Of a stretch of 64,000 nt of DNA, positions 25,512 through 34,821 are shown one piece after another; within the stretch, counting starts at the first letter, position 1; every line of letters starts with the position of its first letter. Origin of the DNA: Lactiplantibacillus xiangfangensis. GTDB lineage: Bacteria > Bacillota > Bacilli > Lactobacillales > Lactobacillaceae. Where the stretch lies: positions 1-64,000 of the forward strand of contig NZ_JQCL01000057.1 of the NCBI RefSeq assembly GCF_001438845.1. The letters are read 5' to 3'. The translations under genes and the position numbers were made by a program. Under the pieces are notes generated by a model that had not been told where the DNA came from, searched no databases, and worked only from the letters and a program-made list of their open reading frames with translations.

Positions 25512-27512
25512 ATGAAACACATCGTAACGGGCATCGTTGCCCACGTCGATGCTGGGAAGACCACCTTATCCGAAGCGTTGCTCTACCGGGCAGGAGCGCT
25601 GCGTAAATTAGGGCGGGTCGATAACGGCGACGCATTTTTAGATACTGACGCACTAGAAAAACAGCGGGGAATCACGATCTTTTCCCACCAAGCCAATTTA
25701 GACTATCACGACGTTAGTTTAAACTTGCTCGATACACCGGGACACGTGGACTTTGCGAGCCAAACGGAACAAGTCTTGAGTGTCTTGGACTACGCCATTT
25801 TAGTCGTTTCGGCGACCGATGGCATTCAGGGCTATACCCGAACCTTATGGCGGTTATTAGAGCGCTACCACGTACCGACGTTCATCTTTGTCAATAAAAT
25901 GGATGCAGTGGTTGCGGATGGCGACGCGATGCTCACACAGTTACAGGCGACCTTGTCCGCCGGGTGTATTGCGTTTAACGCCCCCGACGGTGAAAATGAA
26001 GCACCGAGTGACGCGGCCATTCCGGCGTCGTCGATTGAAGACGTTGCCATGCAAAATGACGACGTTTTGACGGCTTATTTAGAGACCGGGACCCTTTCAG
26101 ACGATGCGGTTCGTCGCATGATCAGCGATCGGGAGCTATTTCCGGTCTACTTTGGCGCGGCGCTCAAGTTAACGGGCGTGGCCGCCCTCATGGCCGGCAT
26201 CGAACGTTGGACGCAACCGGCGCAAGTGACGGACCAGTTTGGCGCTAAAGTCTTTAAAATCACCCATGATGATCAGGGTGAACGGCTCACTTGGCTACGG
26301 TTGACTGGTGGGGAGCTCCATCCAAAGGACAACTTGCTAGGTGAACAAAAAGTTAATCAATTGCGCTACTATAACGGGACGCGCTATACCACGACGACGG
26401 CCGTTTCAGCCGGAGAGATTTGTGTGGTTCCGGGGCTGACGGCAACTTATCCGGGACAGGGTCTCGGTCAGGCCGCGGATGGCCGGCACCCGAGTTTACA
26501 GCCGGTGTTGACGTACGCGGTCGATCCTCAGTCCGAAGATCCCCACGCTTGTTTAACGGCGTTACGGCAATTGGAAGATGAAGATCCCCAGCTGCACGTC
26601 GCGTGGTCGAGCCACCTACAAGAAATTCGGGTCCAGGTCATGGGAAAGATGCAGTTAGAAGTGTTGCAACAACTGTTAGCGGACCGGTTCCATTTAGACG
26701 TGGCGTTTGGTGCGGGAAGCATCCTGTATCAGGAAACTGTCACACAGGCGGTAGAAGGCGTGGGTCACTTTGAACCGCTACGGCACTATGCTGAAGTCCA
26801 CTTGTTGATACAGCCAGCACCACGGGGAAGTGGGTTAAGCTTTGACACGAACTGTTCCTTAGAAACGCTGGGTAAAAACTGGCAACACCAAGTGATGGCT
26901 AATTTACAAGCCAAGGAACAATTAGGCGTTTTAGTCGGTGCACCGTTAACGGATGCTAAAGTAACGTTAGTTAGTGGTCGGGCTAGCATCGTCCACTCAG
27001 TCGGCGGTGACTTTCGCGAGGCCACTTGGCGGGCGTTGCGTCAGGGCCTAATGATGTTAAAAACGAAAGCGGCGTGCCAGTTGTTAGAGCCGTGGTACCG
27101 ATTCCGGTTAGAGGTCGGTCAGGACCAAGTTGGACGCGCAATGACTGATATTCAGCGCATGCACGGCGAGTTTGAGCCCCCCGTTGCTGGTGGTGTCGCC
27201 ACTGATGGCAATGGACTCATGCTGATTACCGGTACGGCGCCCGTGGCCACGATGCAGGATTATAGTGAAGACGTTCGGGCATATACTCACGGTCAGGGGC
27301 AGTTAGAGTGCGTGGTTGACGGGTATCGGCCGTGTCACGATTCTGAGGCTGTCATGGCCGATACGGCTTATCAACCGGTGAGTGACTTAGAAAACACGCC
27401 GGATTCCGTTTTCTGTGCGCACGGTGCGGGTTACCCAGTTGCCTGGGATCAGGTGCCAGCGATGGCCCACGTACCGTACGTTTATACGGACGCACAACTT
27501 GCCGAGTTATAA
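25512..27512 (+). CDS. Tet(M)-like ribosomal GTPase (EF-G related)
   Basis: 666 residues with the EF-G/Tet(M) domain order. GTPase motifs: G1 AHVDAGKT, G2 in RGITIF, G3 DTPGH, G4 NKMD. The later domains II-V are present with no break. The C-terminal stretch DSVFCAHGAGYPVAWDQVP is typical of chromosomal "translation factor GTPase family" proteins of firmicutes rather than of acquired Tet(M)/Tet(O). The gene has the same base composition as its neighbours and no mobile element nearby. It should act on the ribosome; calling it a tetracycline resistance gene is not supported. Confidence 0.85.
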   Translation: MKHIVTGIVAHVDAGKTTLSEALLYRAGALRKLGRVDNGDAFLDTDALEKQRGITIFSHQANLDYHDVSLNLLDTPGHVDFASQTEQVLSVLDYAILVVSATDGIQGYTRTLWRLLERYHVPTFIFVNKMDAVVADGDAMLTQLQATLSAGCIAFNAPDGENEAPSDAAIPASSIEDVAMQNDDVLTAYLETGTLSDDAVRRMISDRELFPVYFGAALKLTGVAALMAGIERWTQPAQVTDQFGAKVFKITHDDQGERLTWLRLTGGELHPKDNLLGEQKVNQLRYYNGTRYTTTTAVSAGEICVVPGLTATYPGQGLGQAADGRHPSLQPVLTYAVDPQSEDPHACLTALRQLEDEDPQLHVAWSSHLQEIRVQVMGKMQLEVLQQLLADRFHLDVAFGAGSILYQETVTQAVEGVGHFEPLRHYAEVHLLIQPAPRGSGLSFDTNCSLETLGKNWQHQVMANLQAKEQLGVLVGAPLTDAKVTLVSGRASIVHSVGGDFREATWRALRQGLMMLKTKAACQLLEPWYRFRLEVGQDQVGRAMTDIQRMHGEFEPPVAGGVATDGNGLMLITGTAPVATMQDYSEDVRAYTHGQGQLECVVDGYRPCHDSEAVMADTAYQPVSDLENTPDSVFCAHGAGYPVAWDQVPAMAHVPYVYTDAQLAEL

Positions 27513-27518
27513 AAAGGG

Positions 27519-27560
27519 AAAACTAACAGGCATTCTATTTGGAATGCCTGTTAGTTTTTG
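27519..27560 (+). terminator. Terminator
   Basis: A 17-bp stem (27519-27535 with 27542-27558) and T run. Confidence 0.85.
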
Positions 27561-27631
27561 TATCAGTGTTAGAATTTATTACGAGTACAGGAATTACGAC
27601 GGGGAGAGTTTACGTATAGAGGAGGAGTATT

Positions 27632-28522
27632 TTGAAAAAGTTAGCACCAATCTTTGTGGCGCTGGGGGCCATTAGTTTTGGGGTCCCAGCCTCACTATTT
27701 AAAATTGCGCGGGCGCAAGGTGTCGTTAACGGACCGTTATTATTCTGGTCGTTTCTTAGCGCGGTTGTCATTCTAGGCCTCATTCAAGTTGTTCGGCGCC
27801 AATGGTTGCGCAATCAGCATACGAATTGGCGGCAAATCGGACTAGTGATTGCGGCGGGGACCGCGTCCGGGTTCACCAATACGTTTTACATTCAGGCGTT
27901 AAAGTTAGTTCCGGTAGCCGTCGCGGCGGTCATGTTGATGCAAGCGGTCTGGCTGTCGACACTACTCGGGGCACTGATTCATCGGCGTTGGCCGTCCCGG
28001 TTGCAAGTGCTGAGCATTATTTTAGTTTTGGCGGGGACGGTGCTCGCAGCGGGCCTATTTCCAATTACGCAGGCCTTATCACCGTTAGGGATGCTATTTA
28101 GTTTTTTAGCGGCCTGCTCATACGCGTGCACGATGCAGTTTACGGCGAGTTTGGGTAACAATTTAGATCCGCTATCCAAAACGTGGCTACTATGTCTGGG
28201 TGCCTTTTTATTGATCAGTGTTTGGTGGGCGCCGCAGATTATTGGCGCGCCAACGACGGTTGCAACCATCAAGTGGGGTGTGTTGATTGCGCTATTTTCG
28301 ATGGTGTTTCCGTTGGTGGTGTACTCCATTTACATGCCGTATTTAGACTTGGGGATTGGTCCCATCTTATCGTCACTAGAATTGCCGGCTTCAATTGTTG
28401 TCGCCTTTGGGTTACTCGGTGAAACGGTGAGTTGGTTACAAATGGTCGGCGTGGGGTTGATCATTGTAGCCGTGATGTTGCCCAATGTTTTAGGTATGCG
28501 GCAACCGCGACGGCAGCCATAA
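27632..28522 (+). CDS. EamA/DMT-family transporter
   Basis: 296 residues, ten hydrophobic segments arranged as two EamA repeats of five. The start is TTG at 27632 with GGAGGAG 4-10 bases upstream. These drug/metabolite transporters usually export amino acids or other small metabolites; no substrate is suggested by the context. Monocistronic, own terminator. Confidence 0.82.
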   Translation: MKKLAPIFVALGAISFGVPASLFKIARAQGVVNGPLLFWSFLSAVVILGLIQVVRRQWLRNQHTNWRQIGLVIAAGTASGFTNTFYIQALKLVPVAVAAVMLMQAVWLSTLLGALIHRRWPSRLQVLSIILVLAGTVLAAGLFPITQALSPLGMLFSFLAACSYACTMQFTASLGNNLDPLSKTWLLCLGAFLLISVWWAPQIIGAPTTVATIKWGVLIALFSMVFPLVVYSIYMPYLDLGIGPILSSLELPASIVVAFGLLGETVSWLQMVGVGLIIVAVMLPNVLGMRQPRRQP

Positions 28523-28535
28523 TTAAGCCAGTGAA

Positions 28536-28567
28536 GACGTCTTCGAAATGAAGGCGCTTTTTTGTTT
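28536..28567 (+). terminator. Terminator
   Basis: CGTCTTC / GAAGGCG stem around GAAAT, then six or more T. Confidence 0.6.
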
Positions 28568-28725
28568 TTCATTTAATCGGCGTCCGGTTAGCATGCATAA
28601 AATGTCTAGTGATTTGCTGGAATAGAGTGGGTAAACGTTGTTAATCAGGTTAACGTTTATGCTATGATAAGACTGTTTTACAAGGGTAATGTCATTAAGG
28701 TTGTTAAAGGGAAGAAGGAAAAGGA

Positions 28726-29610
28726 ATGAAGAATGCAAAATTTTGTCCGCACTGTGGGGCTGAATTGGAAGCGGGGGTCAAGTTCTGCTCGAAATGCGGT
28801 TACCAATTAACCGATGCGGCGGACAAAACAACGACGCAAGCGACTGCTGAGCCAACTAAACCAGCACAGCAGGCAGCGCCAACGACGGGTCAGGCGGCTA
28901 ACAAGGGCAATGGGAACTTTTCAGAACGTTTAGATGCGATGGTCAACTGGGTAGCGAATAATTGGGCAACTGCAATTATTATTGTCGCTGCACTTTTGAT
29001 CTTCACGTTGGTCACACGGGCCATGTTCTATAACGTTTGGTTAGGTGTCATTGGCTTAATCGCCATTTTAGTTTGGTTATACAGTTCGGCTTGGACGAAC
29101 GGAAGTGGCGCAACTCAGTTTGAACAGAAACTACGCCACACCACGCAAACGACAGCGAATACGGTCAACAAGACGGTGAACGCGCAACAGTCAAACACGA
29201 CGGATGCGACTGCGCAAACGACCTCACAGGCGGCGCAACCTAAGATGCAACAGGCGACGACTAATGGTAATCAGACCAAACAAACGACGGCTAACGCTGG
29301 GACTCAAGCACAGCCCACTGGACAAACAGTTGGTGGGAACACGGTCTACATCCAACAATCCGAACAACACAGTAACGGATTAGGGACGGCCGGGTTCGTG
29401 CTTGCTTTGATTGCGCTATTTACGTCGATTATTCCATTTGTAGATTGGGTCGTTTGGTTCTTAGGCGCACTTTTTTCGTTTATCGGCCTATTCCGGCAGC
29501 CACGTGGTTTAGCCATTGCAGGATTTATCATTTCATTTATTGGAATTATTATTATTTTAACCATTGCAACGGCCATTGCGGGGATGCTCGGCATTGGAGC
29601 GATGATGTAA
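28726..29610 (+). CDS. Zinc-ribbon membrane protein
   Basis: 294 residues. It opens with a zinc ribbon CPHCG-X13-CSKCG (about 7-25). A T/Q/A-rich linker, two hydrophobic segments (about 85-125), a long T/Q/N-rich linker (about 130-205) and a C-terminal pair of helices (about 218-294) follow. The C-terminal part looks like DUF4190-type membrane domains. The zinc ribbon faces the cytoplasm in the expected topology. Function unknown. Closed by a strong terminator. Confidence 0.72.
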   Translation: MKNAKFCPHCGAELEAGVKFCSKCGYQLTDAADKTTTQATAEPTKPAQQAAPTTGQAANKGNGNFSERLDAMVNWVANNWATAIIIVAALLIFTLVTRAMFYNVWLGVIGLIAILVWLYSSAWTNGSGATQFEQKLRHTTQTTANTVNKTVNAQQSNTTDATAQTTSQAAQPKMQQATTNGNQTKQTTANAGTQAQPTGQTVGGNTVYIQQSEQHSNGLGTAGFVLALIALFTSIIPFVDWVVWFLGALFSFIGLFRQPRGLAIAGFIISFIGIIIILTIATAIAGMLGIGAMM

Positions 29611-29627
29611 ATTTAAACATCGAATAT

Positions 29628-29669
29628 AAAAAAGCTGTTACCCAGATAAAATGGGAACAGCTTTTTTTG
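29628..29669. terminator. Bidirectional terminator
   Basis: AAAAAAGCTGTT-CCCA / TGGG-AACAGCTTTTTTT between convergent genes. Confidence 0.85.
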
Positions 29670-29674
29670 TTCAG

Positions 29675-31003
29675 TTAGTGATTAAATTGTGTAGCGTTGA
29701 AAGTTCGGCGGTACAAGGCCCAGCCAATTAAACAGGTCAAAACATCGGCAACGGGCTGTGCCCAAATAATACCGTTTAAGCCAAAGAGATAGCCCAAAAT
29801 AACGATGGCTAATCCTAGCAAGACGGCTTGCCGGGACAGTGCCATGATGAGGGCGCTCGTTCCCGCGCCCACCGACTGAAAGACGGTGGTGAAGACGAGG
29901 ATAAAGCCGACGAGTGGCGTGGTAATCAGCATGGCTTGTAACATGACGGTTCCCATTGAAATAATGGCAGTTTGCGTCATAAATAATTTGATCAATTGTG
30001 GTGCAAAGGTCATTAAGATGATGGCACAAATGAGGGCGTAACCCCCCTCAATTTTCAAATCGTAACGCAACGTCGCGCGTAACCGGTCCCAATTTTTAGC
30101 CCCGTAAGTATACCCAATCAGGGGTTGGGCACCGAATGCGAATCCGACCATCACCATCATGACGACCATGTAAATTTTTTGAACAATGCCCATCGCGGCA
30201 ACCGCCTGTGCCCCGTACGCGGCCAAGTAACTATTGAGTAACATCATCCCGAAACTTTGGGTGAGGTTGGTGAGCGACGCGGGAATCCCGACGGCAATGA
30301 CCGCTTTAAAGGCAGGTCGTGAAATGTGGGCCTGTTTAGGGGCTAGTGAAAGCGACTTAGCCCGCCGCATGAAGAGGACTAATAGCCCGGTGTTAACTGC
30401 GAAGCCCAGCACGTTTGCGAAGGCTACGCCGGATGCACCCCAGTGAAAGACAAAAAGAAAAAGTGGGTCGAGAATGATGGTCAAAATGGTCCCACTAATG
30501 GTGGCAATCATTGAGAACTGGGCGAGGCCTTCCGTCCGAATAATGTTGCCGGGGACGAGGGATACGATGATAAACGTCGATCCAATCACGAGGACCCGGT
30601 AAAAGTCGGCGACGTAGGGCCGAGTTGCGGCCGTAGCTCCTAGTAAATTCAGAATGGGGGCTTCGAAGATGAGTAAGAGGCCGGTTAGCACGAGGCTTAA
30701 CGCAATTGCCACGTAAAAGCAAAAGCTACTGACCCTAGCACTTTGATTGTAATCATGTTTGCCGAGGGCCCGGGAAATGACGGCACTGCCGCCTAACCCG
30801 AAGATGTCCCCAACGGCTAACATAAACGTAAACAGGGGACTCCCTAGGGCAATCCCGGCAACTAAATCCGCGTTTCCCGTTTGGGCGACGAAGAAGGTGT
30901 CGGCGAGGTTGTAGATCATACTAGCCACCATTCCTAAAACCACGGGTAACGCTAGTTGCATATAGGCTTTAGGAATCGGGGCTTTTTCAAATAAATCGTT
31001 CAA
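29675..31003 (-). CDS. MATE-family efflux transporter
   Basis: 442 residues with 12 hydrophobic segments in two related halves, the NorM/DinF-type multidrug and toxin extrusion family. The start is set at TTG 31003: AAGGAG lies 10 bases upstream, and the longer frame from a TTG at 31033 reads through that site. N-terminal NDLFEKAPIPKAYMQLALPVVLGM matches the usual opening. Likely exports drugs or metabolites with H+ or Na+. Substrate unknown. Confidence 0.83.
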   Translation of the reverse strand: MNDLFEKAPIPKAYMQLALPVVLGMVASMIYNLADTFFVAQTGNADLVAGIALGSPLFTFMLAVGDIFGLGGSAVISRALGKHDYNQSARVSSFCFYVAIALSLVLTGLLLIFEAPILNLLGATAATRPYVADFYRVLVIGSTFIIVSLVPGNIIRTEGLAQFSMIATISGTILTIILDPLFLFVFHWGASGVAFANVLGFAVNTGLLVLFMRRAKSLSLAPKQAHISRPAFKAVIAVGIPASLTNLTQSFGMMLLNSYLAAYGAQAVAAMGIVQKIYMVVMMVMVGFAFGAQPLIGYTYGAKNWDRLRATLRYDLKIEGGYALICAIILMTFAPQLIKLFMTQTAIISMGTVMLQAMLITTPLVGFILVFTTVFQSVGAGTSALIMALSRQAVLLGLAIVILGYLFGLNGIIWAQPVADVLTCLIGWALYRRTFNATQFNH

Positions 31004-31126
31004 AAAAATGTCACTCCTTATCTGAACGGCCAATCGTCAGATAGCGTGACTAGACGGAACAGAAATGTAATTTTATCAATCCTATCTATGATACGCTTGA
31101 AAAAATTGGACTTCAAATGAGCATAA

Positions 31127-31156
31127 CAAAAAAGCCAGCCAAACTGGCTAGCTTTA
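31127..31156 (-). terminator. Terminator of a small minus-strand transcript
   Basis: AAAGCTAGCCAG-TTT-GGCTGGCTTTTTT on the minus strand. It lies downstream of the small ORF region at 31184-31484. Confidence 0.75.
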
Positions 31157-31331
31157 AGGCTTAACGCGCATCAATAGGCTTCTTCATGCATGGATTGGGG
31201 CCAAAATCATATCAAAAAAACTGGATGGCAAGTCTTCGGCAATAGACCAAAAACTTGTTATCCAGTAAGCATAGACACTGTGTTCAACTTCAGAATTCAC
31301 GCTAGCTTCCGATAACGGATAGCCAAGTGAA

Positions 31332-31484
31332 CTAAAGAAAGTCGATTTGGTGGAGATTTGCGGGTATCTTACCATAATGGTGGTCTACCGTCCCCGCTTG
31401 CATTGCGCGTGCGCCGTTCACAAAGTGAGCACCTGTAGCTGCAATCAAACCCATGCCTAAAATAGTAATAATACTCAATACCAT
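31332..31484 (-). CDS. Small membrane peptide of about 50 residues
   Basis: AAAAGGGTGA at 31491-31500 is followed by three ATG codons in a row (31490, 31487, 31484); the third has the best spacing. The peptide begins MVLSIITILGMGLIAATGAHF, a single hydrophobic helix, then a polar tail with HHYGK. Its promoter carries a cre-like site. A second open frame on the same strand (31184-31375) overlaps the 3' end in another phase and runs to near the terminator, so the present gene may be the front part of a frameshifted longer one. Family not recognised. Confidence 0.45.
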   Translation of the reverse strand: MVLSIITILGMGLIAATGAHFVNGARAMQAGTVDHHYGKIPANLHQIDFL

Positions 31485-31519
31485 CATCATTCACCCTTTT
31501 CTGTTTACTTTACGGTTCC

Positions 31520-31547
31520 ATTGTAGCGCTTACACTAGCGGTGTCAT
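31520..31547 (-). promoter_or_regulatory. Promoter with cre-like (CcpA) site
   Basis: Minus strand ATGACA (31547-31542), 16-base spacer, TACAAT (31525-31520). TGTAAGCGCTACAA (31534-31521) matches TGWAARCGYTWNCW at 13 of 14 positions and overlaps the -10 element. Confidence 0.5.
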
Positions 31548-31773
31548 TTGAGAACCATTAAAGAAAGATTAGGGTTTTCTTTTTTTAGTATTTTATTTAA
31601 AAAACGTTAGATTCTTAAGTTTAAGGCGGTAATAACTAATGATTTAGTGGTTTTGGGGCTTATAATATAAAGTGTTTTTGCAAGGGTTGGCGTAGAATAA
31701 ATGGGGTTAAGTTGTTCACTTTACAAAAAATAAATGCAAACAATTAAATTCTTATCAGAAGGGGTGTTTGTTC

Positions 31774-32658
31774 ATGCAAGTTAAGGAAGGCTACGTGCCG
31801 TTTCACGGCTATCAAACCTATTATCGAATCGTTGGGACCCAGAAAGACCGGCAAATTCCGTTGTTATTACTACACGGTGGCCCAGGATCAACGCATAATT
31901 ATTTTGAGGCGTTCGATGAATTGGCCCGAACAACGGGCCGGCAAATCATTATGTATGATCAGTTGGGTTGTGGGCGTTCGTCGATGCCCAGTGAGCCCCA
32001 ACTTTGGCAACCAGAAACGTGGATTGCCGAATTACAGATGGTTCGGCACGCTTTAGGATTGAATAAGGTGCACTTATTAGGCCAGTCCTGGGGTGGTATG
32101 CTGGCAATTATGTATTTATGCAGTCAGCAGCCAACGGGGATTCAAAGTCTAATTTTAGCTAGTACGTTGTCATCGGCTAAGCTATGGGCGCAAGAACAGC
32201 ACCGGTTAATCAAATTTATGACTGTTGCGGACCAGGAAGCCATTGCCACGGCGGAACAAACGGGTGACTACATGGTGCCGGCGTACTTAGCGGCCAACGC
32301 ACGCTTTATGATTGCGCACGCTGCGGGCCCGGTGACGACAGACTCACCGGCATTTTTACGGCGACCGAAGCGTGCGGGAACTACGGCATATAACGTCGCC
32401 TGGGGACCTAACGAGTATCACCCGACCGGCACGCTAGCCGATTATGATTATACCCAACAGTTGGGCCAGATTACGACGCCGACCTTGGTGACGAGTGGGA
32501 CAAATGATTTATGCACGCCGTTGGTAGCAAAAACGATGGTCGATCAGTTGCCGAATGCTGAATGGGCCTTGTTTCCCCACAGTCGGCACATGGCTTTCAT
32601 TGATGAACCAGCGGCGTACTTCAAACGTTTAGGAACTTGGTTAGCGGCGCACGACTGA
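31774..32658 (+). CDS. Proline iminopeptidase-like alpha/beta hydrolase
   Basis: 294 residues. HGGPGS (about 35-40) is the proline iminopeptidase oxyanion motif; the nucleophile is S105 in GQSWGG; SGTNDLCTP gives the Asp and HSRHMAF the His. Members release N-terminal proline from peptides in the cytoplasm, a useful step in peptide-dependent growth. The ATG at 31774 follows AGAAGGGG; a TTG two codons earlier is less likely. A perfect TATAAT lies at 31661-31666, implying a leader of about 100 bases. Monocistronic. Confidence 0.83.
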   Translation: MQVKEGYVPFHGYQTYYRIVGTQKDRQIPLLLLHGGPGSTHNYFEAFDELARTTGRQIIMYDQLGCGRSSMPSEPQLWQPETWIAELQMVRHALGLNKVHLLGQSWGGMLAIMYLCSQQPTGIQSLILASTLSSAKLWAQEQHRLIKFMTVADQEAIATAEQTGDYMVPAYLAANARFMIAHAAGPVTTDSPAFLRRPKRAGTTAYNVAWGPNEYHPTGTLADYDYTQQLGQITTPTLVTSGTNDLCTPLVAKTMVDQLPNAEWALFPHSRHMAFIDEPAAYFKRLGTWLAAHD

Positions 32659-32732
32659 GTGTGACCAATATACCGCGGAAATGATCATTTTATTTCCCGG
32701 GAAATTTTTGAGGCGCGATAACGAAAAACAAG

Positions 32733-32776
32733 CCGCAAAAATGACGACTGACCTGCTTAGGTCGTCGTCATTTTTT
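32733..32776. terminator. Bidirectional terminator
   Basis: AAAAATGACGAC...GTCGTCATTTTT stem between convergent genes. Confidence 0.75.
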
Positions 32777-33536
32777 AGTGGCTTTTCTGATAAATAAAGA
32801 CTAAACGGGATGGGGTGGAACGCTGGGCGTCGAACTGGTAATCCGGGTGGTCAAAAGCTTTAATCCCGTCAAGGTCGTTGACTTGGTGCTCAGCTAAGAA
32901 ACGTACCATGGCGCCGCGCGCCATTTTTGCTAAGGTTGCTTTTGTTTTGAGTTGACCGTCGACCCAACTGGCAAAGACAATGTCAATCATGGGCTGATTC
33001 GGTGCCAAGTAGGGCGTAATGGCCTTGGCGTACTCTAACGAGGCAAGGTTAACGATGGGTTCCGGGGTTGGGGTGAGTGCTTGGTATAAATGGTTACCCC
33101 AAAAAGCATATAGATTCGGCGTGGTCCCGATTCCTAAACGGGCCTGCATTTCTAGTCGGTAAGGCACAACACCGTCAAAGGGGCGCAGAATTCCGTAAAA
33201 TCCTGACAAGATTCGTAAGTTATTGCGGACATAATCAAGGGCGGGCTGCGTGAAAATGTCCGGCGCCATGTAACGGTACTGAATGCCACTGTAACTGAGT
33301 AAGGCGGGGGTTTGGTGCCGTGTTAAGTCAAGTTCTTGTAGCCACTTGAAGTTGGCCTGGGCCAGTTTGTCGCTGCAATGCCACAAGGTCTTGGCTTCGT
33401 CATAGTTAAGCTGGCGCATTTGGTGCAGAATTTGGGCCGTTTGCGCTAAGTATTGTGGTTGGGTCTCAATAGGGAAACTATCCTGATCAACGACCATCTT
33501 TTTAGCCGGCGCAATAATGATTTTCGTGGGGCTCAC
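32775..33536 (-). CDS. yaaA: YaaA-family peroxide stress protein
   Basis: 253 residues, close to E. coli YaaA (258), which limits intracellular iron and oxidative DNA damage. The family opening KIIIAPAKKM sits just after the chosen GTG start at 33536; the longer frame from 33578 adds 14 residues not seen in the family and has no ribosome binding site. The region around LRILSGFYGILRPFD and NLASLEY, shared by this family, is intact. Monocistronic. Confidence 0.85.
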   Translation of the reverse strand: MSPTKIIIAPAKKMVVDQDSFPIETQPQYLAQTAQILHQMRQLNYDEAKTLWHCSDKLAQANFKWLQELDLTRHQTPALLSYSGIQYRYMAPDIFTQPALDYVRNNLRILSGFYGILRPFDGVVPYRLEMQARLGIGTTPNLYAFWGNHLYQALTPTPEPIVNLASLEYAKAITPYLAPNQPMIDIVFASWVDGQLKTKATLAKMARGAMVRFLAEHQVNDLDGIKAFDHPDYQFDAQRSTPSRLVFIYQKSH

Positions 33537-33726
33537 TTCTTTCCATGGTGCCAATAATATTAGGTTTAAGCATACCACTTGCTAAGGGTAGTCGTGAGTT
33601 TGATTGTCAGAGCGTTTATATAAACTATGATATGATTGGCTTTAAATAAGAGAACGGTGACTTTTAAAATCGAATCCACTAGCTGGGTGTTATTTTAGTA
33701 GCTACTAGTAATGGGAGGAAATCAAT

Positions 33727-34686
33727 ATGCATGCAGTAGTTGTGACTCGGCCAGGTGGGCCAGAAGTCCTTAAGTATCAGGAAGTGCCGACGCCAGTTGT
33801 TAAACCAGGTTGGACACGAATCAAAGTAGGTGGCTTTGGGATTAATCATTCGGAAGTATTTACACGTGAAGGTAAGTCGCCAAGTGTGCAATTTCCACGG
33901 ATATTAGGGATTGAAGTGGTTGGGACGATTGATGAAACGAGTGCGCCTGAACAATTTCAGGTGGGACAAACGGTTGTGTCACTGATGGGCGAAATGGGGC
34001 GTGCATTTGATGGCAGTTACGCCGAGTACGTTTTGTTGCCCAACACACAAATTTATCCGGTAACGACTGACCTGGATTGGGCGCACTTAGCGGCCGTCCC
34101 GGAAACGTTCTACACGGCGTTTGGGATTTATCAAAGTTTACAGCTTCATGATGGTGAGCGGGTCTTGATTCGTGCAGCTACTAGCGGGGTCGGTGTTGCA
34201 ATTCTAAAATTGATGAAGGCTTCCGGTATGGATCTTACGGTAAGCGGCACGACCCGGTCTGATCGTAAAGACGTGGCGCTTACGGCACTTGGGATTGATC
34301 AAGTCATTCATACACCGAACGCCAATCAACTTCCACCGACCGTCGGGGAATTCGATAAGGTCGTCGACCTGATTGGCCCTTCGGCAGTCCGGGATTCGCT
34401 AGAACACACGGCTGAATTTGGTATTGTTAGTTCAACCGGTGAACTTGGCGGTGTCTGGACACTGGACGGGTTTGATCCGATTATGGATATTCCGAATAAT
34501 CGTTATCTCACGGGATTCTATTCCGGGGACGTGGATGCAGCGCATGTGCAGGCGCTATTCGATTTTATTACGAGTCATGATGTTGATGTTACGCCGGAAA
34601 AGGTCTTTAAATTAGCCGAAACCCGGGCAGCGCACGAATACCTTGCAACGAGTGCTGGGTTAGGCAAAGTTGTGGTTTTGCCATAG
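33727..34686 (+). CDS. Zinc-independent MDR/quinone oxidoreductase
   Basis: 319 residues, medium-chain dehydrogenase/reductase of the quinone oxidoreductase branch. N-terminal GroES-like domain (MHAVVVTRPGGPEVLKYQEVPTP) and a Rossmann domain whose nucleotide loop reads ATSGVGVAILKL (about 148-160). The cysteine and histidine ligands of zinc alcohol dehydrogenases are not present. GGGAGG precedes the ATG. Reduces quinones or alpha,beta-unsaturated carbonyls with NADPH in the family. Confidence 0.83.
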   Translation: MHAVVVTRPGGPEVLKYQEVPTPVVKPGWTRIKVGGFGINHSEVFTREGKSPSVQFPRILGIEVVGTIDETSAPEQFQVGQTVVSLMGEMGRAFDGSYAEYVLLPNTQIYPVTTDLDWAHLAAVPETFYTAFGIYQSLQLHDGERVLIRAATSGVGVAILKLMKASGMDLTVSGTTRSDRKDVALTALGIDQVIHTPNANQLPPTVGEFDKVVDLIGPSAVRDSLEHTAEFGIVSSTGELGGVWTLDGFDPIMDIPNNRYLTGFYSGDVDAAHVQALFDFITSHDVDVTPEKVFKLAETRAAHEYLATSAGLGKVVVLP

Positions 34687-34760
34687 TAGTGTGGAGTGGT
34701 TCTGATTTAAGACTTAAGCGAATCCGGCAAGTCTCAGTAAAGTAAGGGCCAATCATTATG

Positions 34761-34787
34761 AACGTACGTTCCTTTAGGAGTATAATT
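34761..34787 (+). promoter_or_regulatory. Promoter with perfect 12-bp palindrome
   Basis: GAACGTACGTTC (34761-34772) is a perfect palindrome placed where a -35 element would be. TATAAT follows at 34782-34787. It is probably the operator of a TetR-like or similar repressor that is not encoded next door. Confidence 0.55.
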
Positions 34788-34821
34788 AACTTACCAATAT
34801 GATTATAAAGGAGTTCATAAA

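Noticed and set aside
25512-27512. Acquired tetracycline resistance gene tet(M)
   Set aside because: C-terminal sequence differs from Tet(M)/Tet(O), base composition equals the neighbours, and no mobile element is near.
31184-31375. 63-codon minus-strand frame as a separate gene
   Set aside because: No ribosome binding site before its ATG; it overlaps the better supported small ORF in another phase, so it is mentioned only as a possible frameshifted continuation.
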